From contig DAUY01000011.1 of the NCBI GenBank assembly GCA_002505345.1, positions 106,015 to 170,014 of the forward strand: a DNA stretch of 64,000 nt. Reading direction: 5' to 3'. The position numbers and the translations under genes are program-made. This DNA comes from Methanomassiliicoccaceae archaeon UBA370 (GTDB taxonomy: Archaea; Thermoplasmatota; Thermoplasmata; Methanomassiliicoccales; Methanomethylophilaceae). Shown one piece after another: positions 50,588 through 59,536 of this stretch (position 1 is the first letter of the stretch; each line of letters opens with the position of its first letter). The notes beneath the pieces were generated by a model. The model saw only the letters and a list, made by a program, of their open reading frames with translations, made no database searches and was not told where the DNA came from.

Positions 50588-51853
50588 TCAGAACCTGAAT
50601 GCCTTGATGCCCGGGAAGACGGCTTTAGAGCCCAGTTCTTCCTCGATCCTAAGAAGCCTGTTGTATTTGGCCGTGCGTTCGCCGCGGGCGGGGGCCCCTG
50701 TCTTGATCTGTCCGGAACCCCATCCTACCGACAGGTCCGCTATGGTCGTGTCCTCCGTCTCCCCGGAGCGGTGGGACACCACGACGTGGTAGCCGTTGGC
50801 GAAGCTCGTCTCTGCGGCCTGCCCGGATTCGGTGACCGTTCCGATCTGATTGACCTTAAGCAGGAGGGCGTTCGCAGCTCCGGCGCTTATCCCGCGTTTG
50901 AGCCTCTCCGTGTTGGTTACGAAAATATCGTCTCCCACTATCTGCACGTCTTTGCCGATTTTTCTCGTCAGGTCGGCGGTGGAATCGAAATCGTCCTCGA
51001 AGAATGGGTCCTCGATGCTTATTATCGGGAATTCTTTGGAAAGCTCTATGTAGTGGTCGGTGAGCTCGCCTGCGGTGAGGCTGAGGCCGTCCACCTCATA
51101 CTTCCCGTCGATGAAGAACTCGGAAGATGCCGCGTCAATTGCCAGGAATACGTCCTTCCCCGGCCTGTATCCTGCGTCGGATGCCGCCTGAGATATTGTT
51201 TCCAGGGCCTGGGCGACCGTGTCCACTGGAGGCGCGAAACCTCCCTCGTCTCCGATGTTCACAGCCGAGGCTCCGTACTTTTTCGACAGCAGCTTCTTCA
51301 GGGACATGTACACCTCCGAGGCCATCCTCAGGCACTCGGAGAAGTTCGGGGCCCCTGCAGGGACCAGCATGCACTCCTGTATCTTCAGGTTCCCCCCGGC
51401 GTGCTTTCCGCCGTTGATTATATTGAACATCGGGACCGGGAGGGTCGCATGGTCGCCGCCTATATGCTCGTATACCGGCATGTGGCGAGCCATCGCTCCG
51501 GCCTTTGCGACGGCCAGCGATGTCGCCACCGTGGCGTTCGCACCGAGCCGTTTCTTGTTCGGAGTGCCGTCAAGGTCTATCATCGCCACATCCACCGCAT
51601 CCTGGTCCGAAGGGTCCATCCCCACGATGCGCGAAGCTATGTCCGCTCTGACATTTCCTACAGCTTTGAGGACTCCTTTCCCGCCGTATCTTTCGCCGCC
51701 GTCCCTGAGCTCGTGGGCCTCCCATGTGCCTGTGGACGCCCCCGAGGGAGCTATGGCCCTGATTTTGTGTCCTGCTACAGTGATCTCGGCCTCGACCGTG
51801 GGGTTACCCCTCGAATCAAGAACCTCTCTTGCCCATACTTTCTCGATCTTCAT
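50588..51853 (-). CDS. eno: Enolase
   Basis: This 421-residue enzyme interconverts 2-phosphoglycerate and phosphoenolpyruvate. ARE(V)LDSRGNPTVEAE, GASTGTWEAHELRD, the metal ligands in IDAASSEFF, ISIEDPFFEDD and VGDDIFVTN, and SHRSGETEDT are all present. Full length. Adjacent to pncB, likely one transcript with it and possibly with the upstream regulator. Confidence 0.95.
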   Translation of the reverse strand: MKIEKVWAREVLDSRGNPTVEAEITVAGHKIRAIAPSGASTGTWEAHELRDGGERYGGKGVLKAVGNVRADIASRIVGMDPSDQDAVDVAMIDLDGTPNKKRLGANATVATSLAVAKAGAMARHMPVYEHIGGDHATLPVPMFNIINGGKHAGGNLKIQECMLVPAGAPNFSECLRMASEVYMSLKKLLSKKYGASAVNIGDEGGFAPPVDTVAQALETISQAASDAGYRPGKDVFLAIDAASSEFFIDGKYEVDGLSLTAGELTDHYIELSKEFPIISIEDPFFEDDFDSTADLTRKIGKDVQIVGDDIFVTNTERLKRGISAGAANALLLKVNQIGTVTESGQAAETSFANGYHVVVSHRSGETEDTTIADLSVGWGSGQIKTGAPARGERTAKYNRLLRIEEELGSKAVFPGIKAFRF

Positions 51854-51862
51854 TTAAAAGCC

Positions 51863-52762
51863 TCAGTCGACGGTCTTATGGATTTCCATGTTATGAACGA
51901 GTATGTCCAGTCCTTTTTTGTCTATGGAGTTTTCGTTCAGCGAGATTAAAAATGTCGCGGCACCGGCGTTTTTCGCGGTGAGCTGACGGATGAAGGTTAG
52001 CGTGCGGTTTACACCGTTCTTCTCGATCAGGGCGGAAAGACCGTCCAATACGACCACCGGGCGTGCGCTGTCGGCAATGAAACGGTTCACCGACTCCGTC
52101 AGCGACCCGAGCGCCCTTATGTCCTTGTAGTCGAGCCTGGGCTTCGCAGAAAGCGCAATGACGTTCATCTTGCCGTATTTCATCTTCTCCCTTACGGCCT
52201 TGATCTTGTTGCTGGTGATTATGAGCATGTTGTAACCCGCGTCGGCGAAATCCGATGCGTGCTTGTAGACTCCCACAGGGCTCCCTTCGAGGATCAGATG
52301 CGCGCTTCCGGACGGCAGCCCCGTCTGTTCCTCGGCCGACTGCGTGTCTTTGCTTTTGCGCCTCTTCTCCCTCCTTGAAGGTCTGGGGACCTGTTGCGGT
52401 TCTGACTCGGGAGCTATTTTCGTCCCGGAGAGTATCTCGACTATGTCTGCGCTCCTGAAGGGCTTCTCGATCTCCCCCACCACAAAGGCCTCGTCCTTGG
52501 GGATGAATTCTTTGCTGTTTTTCAGGATGTAGACCTTCATGTTCATGGCCACGTCCTCTTCGTGGACGATGTCTATGGCCTTCATACCGGGCTCTCCGCC
52601 CAAGTACATGTCCAAAAATATCAGGTCGGGACGGTTGTCGAGTATCGAATCCGCGGTCTCGGAAACGGTGGAGGCGAGGAAAACGCGATTGCCCGTACTG
52701 GTTACAATCTCCCTCAATATTTCCTGTATGGCTACATTGTCGTCGGCAACCAAGACCTTCAT
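51863..52762 (-). CDS. Response-regulator receiver with DUF835 domain
   Basis: This is a 299-residue protein. Residues 1-118 form a receiver domain: acidic pair in VADDN, phosphoryl-accepting Asp in LIFLDMYLGG, and conserved Lys in EIEKPF. A charged linker (residues 125-145, rich in Arg, Lys, Ser) leads to a DUF835 domain (about 150-299; GSAHLILEGSPVGVYKHASD) found with sensory proteins in archaea. No histidine kinase is near. It is transcribed in the same direction as eno. Confidence 0.85.
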   Translation of the reverse strand: MKVLVADDNVAIQEILREIVTSTGNRVFLASTVSETADSILDNRPDLIFLDMYLGGEPGMKAIDIVHEEDVAMNMKVYILKNSKEFIPKDEAFVVGEIEKPFRSADIVEILSGTKIAPESEPQQVPRPSRREKRRKSKDTQSAEEQTGLPSGSAHLILEGSPVGVYKHASDFADAGYNMLIITSNKIKAVREKMKYGKMNVIALSAKPRLDYKDIRALGSLTESVNRFIADSARPVVVLDGLSALIEKNGVNRTLTFIRQLTAKNAGAATFLISLNENSIDKKGLDILVHNMEIHKTVD

Positions 52763-52876
52763 GAGATAACCTCAGGTGAGACCAGAACTCCTTACGGTCC
52801 ACGGACTATATAAATTAAGGGAACGACCGATCGGACGGTCGAGAAGCTGGCACAGGCCGGGAAGGCCTGGGCTGAA

Positions 52877-53026
52877 TCACTGCTTCCTGCTCTCTTTAGC
52901 TTTGGGCCTAAGGTTGCTGTACCCGCATTTGCGGCATTTAGACGCCTTCGGGGGGTTCGTCGCATAACAGTTCATGCATACGGACTTGTCGAGGAGCCTG
53001 CTCTCAGCCTCTTTAAAACGTGCCAT
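52877..53026 (-). CDS. rpl40e: Ribosomal protein L40e
   Basis: This 49-residue protein starts at the ATG at 53026. The zinc ribbon is Cys17-x2-Cys20 and Cys31-x2-Cys34 (CMNC, CRKC). The flanks [13 protein letters not shown] and [11 protein letters not shown] are typical of archaeal L40e. Confidence 0.92.
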   Translation of the reverse strand: MARFKEAESRLLDKSVCMNCYATNPPKASKCRKCGYSNLRPKAKESRKQ

Positions 53027-53075
53027 CTTCTATCCTCTGGATTGTGCAAGATAGAAGTATTATTTATAGCATTCG

Positions 53076-54035
53076 TCAAGCACGCGGGAAATGCGAACGC
53101 TGGGCCCTGAAGTCGCCCAGAGGGTCGCCCGAAACCGAGCCCACCATCTCGTGGGTGACGTATTCCGGCGACAGCATTTCGACGATTTCTGCGCATCCGT
53201 CCGACATGAACGGGCGGTGCTGGTCTATTCTGCATATGTGCGCACTCGCTTTTTCCATCAGAACGCCCACGGGATCCCCGCGGTCCCTTTCCCGGTCCTC
53301 GAAGCTGTCCCTGTAGTCCGAAGACATGCTCACATGCAGATGCACGTTTCCGATCCTTTCCAAAGTGTCGTCGCCGTATCCCTCGATGACCTTCCTCAGA
53401 GAACTTATTGCGTCCTGCTCGCTGCGGATGCCCGGGAGACAGTTCAGCAGGTGACCGGTATCGAGGCATATGCCCCACTCCTCGAACTCGATCTTCCTCT
53501 CGAATAACTTCACTTCACTGCCGTCCTTCATCTTCAGGCCGGGCCACCAGAGGTTCTCGAAGGCGATCTTGAAAGGAGGCCTCCCCCGCGGAAGCATGGA
53601 GACTGCCGCGTTCACCATCTCGCAGAAGGCGCCCAGAACCTTCGTGTCGCTGCCTCCGCTGTCGTGCATGAATATCTCGTCTAGATTGATGTTGCCGGCA
53701 TGCAGGACCCCGTACGGTGGGTCCAGCGCCGAGGCCTGGGAGATCGCCAGCGTCAGACTGTCCGTGACATCCTCGGCGCACTTTCCGAACATGATGAACC
53801 TGGCGGTATCGGTATCGCAATCCGGTACGTCCTCGCCTTTCCAAGCGCGCATCCAGTCGGCCGCATAGGGAAGATGGACGCCTGCGGCGTATCCTCTGTA
53901 TCCGTCGGGGACCGGAGAATAGCCTGTCAGAAGCTCGATACCGTCGCACCCCATCTCCTTCAGGGCCGGGCCCGAACCCGCCTGCGAAATCTCGGAGATG
54001 GGTTGGTACACGGAAAAGCTGAAAAGGTGCTTCAT
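53076..54035 (-). CDS. AP-endonuclease-2-like TIM-barrel protein
   Basis: This 319-residue protein has a xylose-isomerase-like TIM-barrel. Candidate metal ligands lie in GVLHAGNIN, KIAFENLWW, CLDTGHLLNC, VHLHVSMSS and RIDQHRPF. The family includes endonuclease IV and sugar isomerases/epimerases; the full set of Nfo zinc ligands is not obvious, so a sugar- or small-molecule enzyme is as likely as DNA repair. Confidence 0.7.
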   Translation of the reverse strand: MKHLFSFSVYQPISEISQAGSGPALKEMGCDGIELLTGYSPVPDGYRGYAAGVHLPYAADWMRAWKGEDVPDCDTDTARFIMFGKCAEDVTDSLTLAISQASALDPPYGVLHAGNINLDEIFMHDSGGSDTKVLGAFCEMVNAAVSMLPRGRPPFKIAFENLWWPGLKMKDGSEVKLFERKIEFEEWGICLDTGHLLNCLPGIRSEQDAISSLRKVIEGYGDDTLERIGNVHLHVSMSSDYRDSFEDRERDRGDPVGVLMEKASAHICRIDQHRPFMSDGCAEIVEMLSPEYVTHEMVGSVSGDPLGDFRAQRSHFPRA

Positions 54036-54068
54036 GGAACGTAAAAGGGTTGGCGGTAAATAGTTTTA

Positions 54069-54653
54069 TCAGAAGAGCTCGAGGGCCGCCGTGACCGCCG
54101 CCTCGATCGCCAGCGGCATGGTCCCCCCGCCGCCTACGATTATGACGTCGCTTCCGGTCATCCCGATGACCTCGCGGATCTCTTTGGCGAGACTCGGATT
54201 CTCCTCGTCGACGTTCCAGTCGGGAGGTATCAGAAGCCTGCCGTCACGGATGACCAGCGTGGTGCATCCGGTGGCCCCGGCCTTGATCCCCGCGTCGCGC
54301 TGCTGCATCCCGTTGAACACCTTGTCGGACACTCCCATAACCAGAAGGCTCTGGGTGTACTCTCCGACGACGGAATCGCCCACATTCAGGTCTATGACCC
54401 GTATGGGCATCTGGTCCAGGTAGCTGCGGCCGGCCTTGGTGATCATGATCCCCGTCTGTTTGACGGAGATCAGTCCCCAGTCCCTCAGGGTGTCGACTAT
54501 TCGTCGCATGCTTCCTTCGCCCACTCCGACAGCCTCGGAGAGTCGCTTGCGCCCAATTCTCCTGCCATCCGAGAGGGTGTGCAACGTCCAATATACATTG
54601 GCGTCGCTGAACCTGAACATCGGTCCGTATTGCGGCTCGTCAATTATCTTCAT
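54069..54653 (-). CDS. Winged-helix regulator with DUF4443 domain
   Basis: This is a 194-residue protein. Residues 18-78 form a winged helix (RIGRKRLSEAVGVGEGSMRRIVDTLRDWG...). A second domain of about 110 residues is DUF4443, ending in a glycine-rich strand (VIIVGGGGTMPLA). The combination is archaeal and of unknown ligand. It lies just downstream of the SAM synthetase on the same strand (22 bp), so SAM- or methionine-linked regulation is a possibility. Confidence 0.75.
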   Translation of the reverse strand: MKIIDEPQYGPMFRFSDANVYWTLHTLSDGRRIGRKRLSEAVGVGEGSMRRIVDTLRDWGLISVKQTGIMITKAGRSYLDQMPIRVIDLNVGDSVVGEYTQSLLVMGVSDKVFNGMQQRDAGIKAGATGCTTLVIRDGRLLIPPDWNVDEENPSLAKEIREVIGMTGSDVIIVGGGGTMPLAIEAAVTAALELF

Positions 54654-54675
54654 ATCCAGCTCACCGGAAGAGGAC

Positions 54676-55899
54676 TCAGAAGGTCCTTACTTTGCCGGTG
54701 GTGATAAGCTCTGTGACCTTATCAATGTTATCGAGCCAATGCTCCATTATGCCTTCCGCGTCAGATTTCCACTTGGATATCTCCTTCTGTTCGTCCGCGC
54801 CGGGGGCCAGCACCTGTATGGAAGCGTTGAGCGGCTGGGATATGGGCTTTCCGATCTGCGAGAGGAGGCGCACGCGTATCTCGGCCTCGGGGCCGATCTC
54901 CTTAGATATCTCCTCGGCAACGAGCTTGGACATCACGTTGTAGATCTTTCCGATGTGGGTTATGGGGTTCTTTCCTGAGGTGGCCTCCATGGACATCGGC
55001 CTGTAAGGCGTGATAAGCCCGTTGCATCTGTTACCTCTTCCGACCGACCCGTCGTCTCCCATCTCCTGGGACATTCCTGTGACCGTGAGATAGTAGACGT
55101 TGCGGGAGTAATCGTCGCCCGTGTTGACATCGACGTTGACGTTTATGTCCTCGTTCCCTATGATCTTGAGCGCATTGTCGGTGACCTCGTCCTTGAGCTG
55201 GACCATCGCGGACTTGTATGCATCCGCATCTGAGAGATACTTGTCGACCATGGCGCATGCCACGGTGAGGGTGACGTCCTTTCCGATCCTGGAGGCCATG
55301 ACCTTCACGTCCTGGCCGGTCTCCGGCATCTTCTTCTTGAGCGGGCCGTTGATGAACTCCTCTGTCTCGAGGGTCAACCTGTCGGTGATCGAGAACGGCG
55401 CGTAGCCCACTCCGAAGGACGTGTCATTGGCATGGTACCCGGAAGCTTTGTAGACGCCCGTGAGGTCGTCCGAGCCGAGACCTATTCTGGCATCCATTAT
55501 GACCTCGGAGCTTACGTCGAGGTTGGGGAAAGTCTTGTCGAGGTACTCCTTGGCAGCCCTGAGCGCGACCGGCTTGCAGGGGAGGTATTTGAGTTCCTTC
55601 TCGACCTCCACCTCGGTGGTGGCGCGCCCTACCAGGAGTATGTATGACGGGTCGATGATCGTTCCTCCGCCGAACTTCGGGTGGGCCCTTCCGGCCGCGA
55701 TCTGTGTCTCGTCTGTGTTGTGATGGAGGACGTGACCGAACTCCTTAACGTACATTTTGCAGAGCGCTCTGCTTACTGACTCCGCGATACCGTCCGAAAC
55801 GCTGTCGGGGTGCCCGATGCCTTTTCTTTCGACGATCTCAACTTTTCTGTTCGGTACCGGCAGTTCGTCGATACCCTCAACGTAAATGTGCTTAGCCAT
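54676..55899 (-). CDS. mat: S-adenosylmethionine synthetase, archaeal type
   Basis: This 407-residue archaeal MAT makes SAM from ATP and methionine. ERKGIGHPDSVSDGIAE, HHNTDETQIAAGR, ARIGLGSDD and SMEATSGKNPITHIGKIYN are family hallmarks and differ from bacterial MetK. Divergent from the HTH-CBS gene; AT-rich promoter sequence lies in the shared region (55900-56004). Confidence 0.96.
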   Translation of the reverse strand: MAKHIYVEGIDELPVPNRKVEIVERKGIGHPDSVSDGIAESVSRALCKMYVKEFGHVLHHNTDETQIAAGRAHPKFGGGTIIDPSYILLVGRATTEVEVEKELKYLPCKPVALRAAKEYLDKTFPNLDVSSEVIMDARIGLGSDDLTGVYKASGYHANDTSFGVGYAPFSITDRLTLETEEFINGPLKKKMPETGQDVKVMASRIGKDVTLTVACAMVDKYLSDADAYKSAMVQLKDEVTDNALKIIGNEDINVNVDVNTGDDYSRNVYYLTVTGMSQEMGDDGSVGRGNRCNGLITPYRPMSMEATSGKNPITHIGKIYNVMSKLVAEEISKEIGPEAEIRVRLLSQIGKPISQPLNASIQVLAPGADEQKEISKWKSDAEGIMEHWLDNIDKVTELITTGKVRTF

Positions 55900-56004
55900 C
55901 TCAATAGCTCCTCAGCATATGCTGCGAAGAAATCGTACATATTCATTATTTATAAATTAAACTGTAACAAATATTCAAATAAGAATAATTGCCTAACGTC
56001 ACAG

Positions 56005-56568
56005 GTGAAATTCCCGCCGGAGTCGGATATCAAGAAGATGAGGAACGCCCTCGGGATAACCCAATCCGAGCTTTCCAAGGAATCCGGGGTAAGTCAAAGC
56101 ACCATCGCGAAGATAGAGGGCGGCAAGACGGATGCCAGCTACAAGACCGTGTCTAATCTGTTCCAGACTCTCGAGAAAATGAACAGGAAAACAGGGATAG
56201 ACCGTACGGCATCGGACGTGGCCTCAGGTTCGCCGATAACGGTGGATGCTAACGACAGCCTACGGGTCGCTTCGGACCTCATGAGACGGACGGGCTTCTC
56301 CCAGATGCCGGTGATGAGCGGCGACCGCCCGGTGGGCAGCATATCCGAAAGGAGGATACTCGGACTTATCGAGCAGGGCATGAGCATGGACGAGCTTAGA
56401 AAAACTCCGATAGAGAAGGTCATGGGGGAATCCTTCCCCGTCGTATCGGAAAGCATGTCCCTGTCGGCCGTGGCGCAACTAATGGGGGACAGCGACGCGG
56501 TACTTGTATCAAGGCAGGGCAAGGTGATCAGCATGATCACCAGCGCGGACCTTCTCAAACTGATCTGA
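56005..56568 (+). CDS. Cro/CI-type HTH regulator with CBS pair
   Basis: This is a 187-residue protein from GTG 56005. Residues 10-60 form an HTH (ALGITQSELSKESGVSQSTIAKIEGGK). Two CBS domains fill the rest (VASGSPITVDANDSLRVASDLM; MGESFPVVSESM to TSADLLKLI). In methanogens proteins of this build regulate transcription in response to a nucleotide or SAM. It is divergent from the SAM synthetase gene, an obvious candidate target. Overlaps rnz 3' end by 14 bp. Confidence 0.85.
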   Translation: MKFPPESDIKKMRNALGITQSELSKESGVSQSTIAKIEGGKTDASYKTVSNLFQTLEKMNRKTGIDRTASDVASGSPITVDANDSLRVASDLMRRTGFSQMPVMSGDRPVGSISERRILGLIEQGMSMDELRKTPIEKVMGESFPVVSESMSLSAVAQLMGDSDAVLVSRQGKVISMITSADLLKLI

Positions 56569-57460
56569 TCTCTTTCCTGGTAACGACCAGATGCATCATG
56601 TCTTCCGCAACCACGGTGTCGGGAAAAATCGCTACGGCCTCTTCCAGTATTGACGAGCGGTCCTTGTAGCGGTTGCTGACGTGATTCAGGACCAGGGCCC
56701 TGACGCCGCACTCCCTTGCGATCTCGGCGGCCTGGACCGACGTAGTGTGGTTGTGCTTTCCCGCAGACTCGGTCTCATCGGAACCAAAGGTCGCCTCGTG
56801 CACCAGCACGTCAGCTCCCATGGAGGCATAACGGACCTCTTCGCATGGAAGCGTGTCTCCGGTGTAGATTATCCTGATGCCTTTGACCGTTCCGGAAGAT
56901 ATGTCTTCGGAAGATATGCCGTCCACCACCTTGCCTTCCTTGATTAACCTTATATCGGCGGGCACAATCCCTTTTTCGGCTGCCTTTCCTGCATCTATCC
57001 CGATCCTGTCGTCCTCGGAGAATGCAAATCCCATGGAGGGCACCCCGTGTCTGGTCGGAAAGGCTGTGACACAGAAACCGGAAAAACGGAAGGACTCGCC
57101 GCCGGCCGATTCGGTTATTGCCAGTTCGAAGGGCAGACTGTCTCCGCATGCCCCGAGTATGCTCCTGAGCAGACTTTCTATCCCTGTCGGGCCGACTATG
57201 CGCAGAGGTTCCGTCCTTCCGGACAGCCCCATCGTCAAAAGCAGCCCCGGGAGGCCCAGGAAATGATCCCCGTGAAGGTGTGTAACGAAAACTGCCTTCA
57301 CCTTCATGAAAGAAAGCGGGGACACCATCAACTGCCTCTGGGTCCCCTCTCCGCAGTCGAAAAGAACTACTTCCCGGCCGTGGCGTACCGCCATCGCGGG
57401 CAGCCCCCTCTCCCTCGAAGGGACGCTGGCACCTGTGCCGAGAAAGATGATCTCGGTCAT
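56555..57460 (-). CDS. rnz: Ribonuclease Z (tRNA 3' processing)
   Basis: This 301-residue metallo-beta-lactamase-fold nuclease cleaves tRNA 3' trailers. The motif THLHGDHFLGLPG, the FLGTGASVPS start and HEATF / LNHVSNRY segments are diagnostic. Full length. The tRNA-Gly gene in the window lacks an encoded CCA and would be a substrate. It is coupled to a small gene upstream (stop/start overlap). Confidence 0.94.
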   Translation of the reverse strand: MTEIIFLGTGASVPSRERGLPAMAVRHGREVVLFDCGEGTQRQLMVSPLSFMKVKAVFVTHLHGDHFLGLPGLLLTMGLSGRTEPLRIVGPTGIESLLRSILGACGDSLPFELAITESAGGESFRFSGFCVTAFPTRHGVPSMGFAFSEDDRIGIDAGKAAEKGIVPADIRLIKEGKVVDGISSEDISSGTVKGIRIIYTGDTLPCEEVRYASMGADVLVHEATFGSDETESAGKHNHTTSVQAAEIARECGVRALVLNHVSNRYKDRSSILEEAVAIFPDTVVAEDMMHLVVTRKEIRSV

Positions 57461-57672
57461 CAGAAAATACGGTCCAGATCTCTGGATTTCTTAGTCTGTT
57501 TTTTGAACTCGCGGTAGTGATCTTTGCAGAGGTGAACCTGACGGTGGTCTCCGGGTTTGAGCTTCAGATTTGTCTCCGACACCTGCTTGTAGTTGAAAGA
57601 GCGCTCGGAATCGGAGCTGCATCCTTCGACGTCGCACACCTCGGTCTTTTCGCTGTGTTTGGCCGTTGCCAT
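57460..57672 (-). CDS. Small zinc-binding protein coupled to RNase Z
   Basis: This 70-residue basic protein has cysteines in CDVEGC and later CKDHY with a His, a small zinc site (treble-clef like). Its stop overlaps the rnz ATG by one base, so the two are co-translated. Function unknown; an RNA-linked accessory role is suggested by the coupling and basic charge. Confidence 0.65.
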   Translation of the reverse strand: MATAKHSEKTEVCDVEGCSSDSERSFNYKQVSETNLKLKPGDHRQVHLCKDHYREFKKQTKKSRDLDRIF

Positions 57673-57765
57673 GCGTTTCCGAAGACCGTCGTCCGATATA
57701 TTTGTTCACTTCGAATTGATTATCCTAGGGTAAATTATAATGTGGTGATGTCATATGCCATGGCG

Positions 57766-58425
57766 ATGACGAAGGTTTCTGCTTCCATTCTTTCGGCGGA
57801 TTTCTCCCGCCTCGGAGAGGAGATGAAAAGATTGGAGGCTTCGGGTTCCGACTGGGCGCACGTCGATGTCATGGACGGGATGTTTGTTCCCAACATCACA
57901 ATAGGCCCTTCGGTTATCAAGGCTATAAGAAAATGTGCCAGAATGCCATTCGACGTCCATCTGATGATCCAGAGACCGGAGAGGTACATCAACGATTTCA
58001 TTAAGGCCGGAGCGGATTATCTCACAGTCCACCCTGAGGCGGACGGGGACCCCCTGGGAGCGATGAGGAAGATCGCGGACGCAGGCGTCGGGGCGGGAAT
58101 CTCGATCAACCCCGAAACCGAAGTGGAAGTGCTTGACAAATATTTGGACAAAGCGGACCTGGTACTGGTAATGACCGTGCACCCGGGCTTCGGAGGCCAG
58201 AGCTTTATTCCTTCGGGTTTGGACAAGGTACGCTATGTCAGGAAGTGGGCTGACGAGCACAATCCGAAGCTCGAAATCTCTGTGGACGGTGGCATAAACC
58301 GTTCCACAGGTGCGGAGTGCGTGAGGGCAGGGGCGACCGTGCTCGCAGCGGGAAGCGCCCTCTTCGGACTGGAAGACATGTCCCCGGAGATTAAGATCTG
58401 GCAGGGATTCGGCCCTGACCCGTGA
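57766..58425 (+). CDS. rpe: Ribulose-phosphate 3-epimerase
   Basis: This 219-residue TIM-barrel enzyme interconverts ribulose- and xylulose-5-phosphate. VSASILSADFSRLG, HVDVMDGMFVPNI, FDVHLMIQRPE, VMTVHPGFGGQSF and SVDGGIN cover all metal and phosphate sites. ATG 57766 matches the family start; in-frame ATGs at 57748 and 57760 lie just upstream. A TTATAA box (about 57735) lies before them. Followed by fen after 9 bp. Confidence 0.93.
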   Translation: MTKVSASILSADFSRLGEEMKRLEASGSDWAHVDVMDGMFVPNITIGPSVIKAIRKCARMPFDVHLMIQRPERYINDFIKAGADYLTVHPEADGDPLGAMRKIADAGVGAGISINPETEVEVLDKYLDKADLVLVMTVHPGFGGQSFIPSGLDKVRYVRKWADEHNPKLEISVDGGINRSTGAECVRAGATVLAAGSALFGLEDMSPEIKIWQGFGPDP

Positions 58426-58434
58426 GGCGATAAA

Positions 58435-59463
58435 TTGGGTGTGAATCTTTCAGGCCTGGCAAACCCTGTCTGCGTCGAACTCTCAGACCTCAACGGGAAA
58501 TCTGTTGCGATAGACGCTTACAACACGATATACCAGTTCCTTTCCACAATACGTCAGCCCGACGGGCATCCTCTCTGCGATTCCCGGGGTCGCGTATCCT
58601 CGCATCTTTCAGGCATCCTGTATCGAACGGCCAACATGATCGAGGCTGGAATAGAGCCGTCATTTGTATTCGACGGAAAACCACACGAAATGAAAAAGGA
58701 CACATTGGACGGCCGTAGGGAAAGACGAGAGAAGGCCAAGGAGGAATGGGAAGAGGCCATCGAGGAAGGCGATATGAAAAAAGCATTCTCGAAAGCCCAA
58801 CAGACATCCCGCATGACACCGGAGATATCCGAGTCCTCCAAGGAGCTGATCTCCCACCTGGGACTTCCGATAGTGCAGGCGCCGAGCGATGGCGAGGCGC
58901 AGGGTGCATATATGTGCGCCAAAGGGGACGTGTGGGCATCAGCGTCGCAGGATTTCGATTCTCTTCTTTTCGGAGCGCCTGTGCTTGTGAGGAACATCAC
59001 AATGGCCGGAAGGCGCAAAATGCCGGGAAGGGAACTGTTCAAGGAAGTGAAGACCGAGGTGACGGAACTGGAAGAATTCCTCTCGTCGCTCGGGATTACA
59101 AGAGAGCAGCTCGTTGACATGGGTATACTGATAGGTACCGATTTCAACCCGGGCGTCAGAGGGATCGGTCCAAAGAAAAGTTTAAAGCTAATAAAGGAAC
59201 ACGGCGACCTGGAACATGTACTGGCACATATCGGGGAAGAGATTCCGGACTATCAGGAAATAAGAGACATCTTCCTTTACGGCCCTAACACCGACGACTA
59301 CGAACTCGAACCGGGACAGGTGGACCGGAAGGCTGTCCTGGACCTGCTGACCTCATACGATTTCTCGCCTGGTCGGGTTGAAGCAGCCCTCGACCGCATA
59401 GAGAAATGCAGGACAGCCAACAGGTCCAAGCGCTCACAGCGCTCGCTGGATGCATGGTTCTGA
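58435..59463 (+). CDS. fen: Flap endonuclease 1
   Basis: This 342-residue nuclease removes 5' flaps during Okazaki fragment processing. The TTG start at 58435 gives the required MGV N-terminus. Catalytic acids are visible in VAIDAYN, FVFDGKPHE, PSDGEAQGAY, SQDFDSLLFG and GTDFNPGVRG. The helical clamp region is rich in Lys/Glu. A C-terminal PIP box (QRSLDAWF) docks PCNA. Coupled with rpe. Confidence 0.95.
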   Translation: MGVNLSGLANPVCVELSDLNGKSVAIDAYNTIYQFLSTIRQPDGHPLCDSRGRVSSHLSGILYRTANMIEAGIEPSFVFDGKPHEMKKDTLDGRRERREKAKEEWEEAIEEGDMKKAFSKAQQTSRMTPEISESSKELISHLGLPIVQAPSDGEAQGAYMCAKGDVWASASQDFDSLLFGAPVLVRNITMAGRRKMPGRELFKEVKTEVTELEEFLSSLGITREQLVDMGILIGTDFNPGVRGIGPKKSLKLIKEHGDLEHVLAHIGEEIPDYQEIRDIFLYGPNTDDYELEPGQVDRKAVLDLLTSYDFSPGRVEAALDRIEKCRTANRSKRSQRSLDAWF

Positions 59464-59486
59464 GCTGGCATCCTAAAATGATTGGC

Positions 59487-59522
59487 GCCCTTCCCGTCCT
59501 TGAACGGGCAGGGCATTTTTTG
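59487..59522 (+). terminator. Hairpin with T-run after fen
   Basis: GCCC-TT-CCCGT, a short loop, then ACGGG-CA-GGGC form a stem with one internal loop, followed by ATTTTTT. It lies about 25 bp after the fen stop and just before the convergent surface protein end. Confidence 0.65.
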
Positions 59523-59536
59523 GTTGGCTTGAGCCC

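Noticed and set aside
50282..51949. 555-codon plus-strand frame opposite pncB/enolase
   Set aside because: Both opposite genes are unmistakable enzymes; the plus frame has no ribosome site and no motif.
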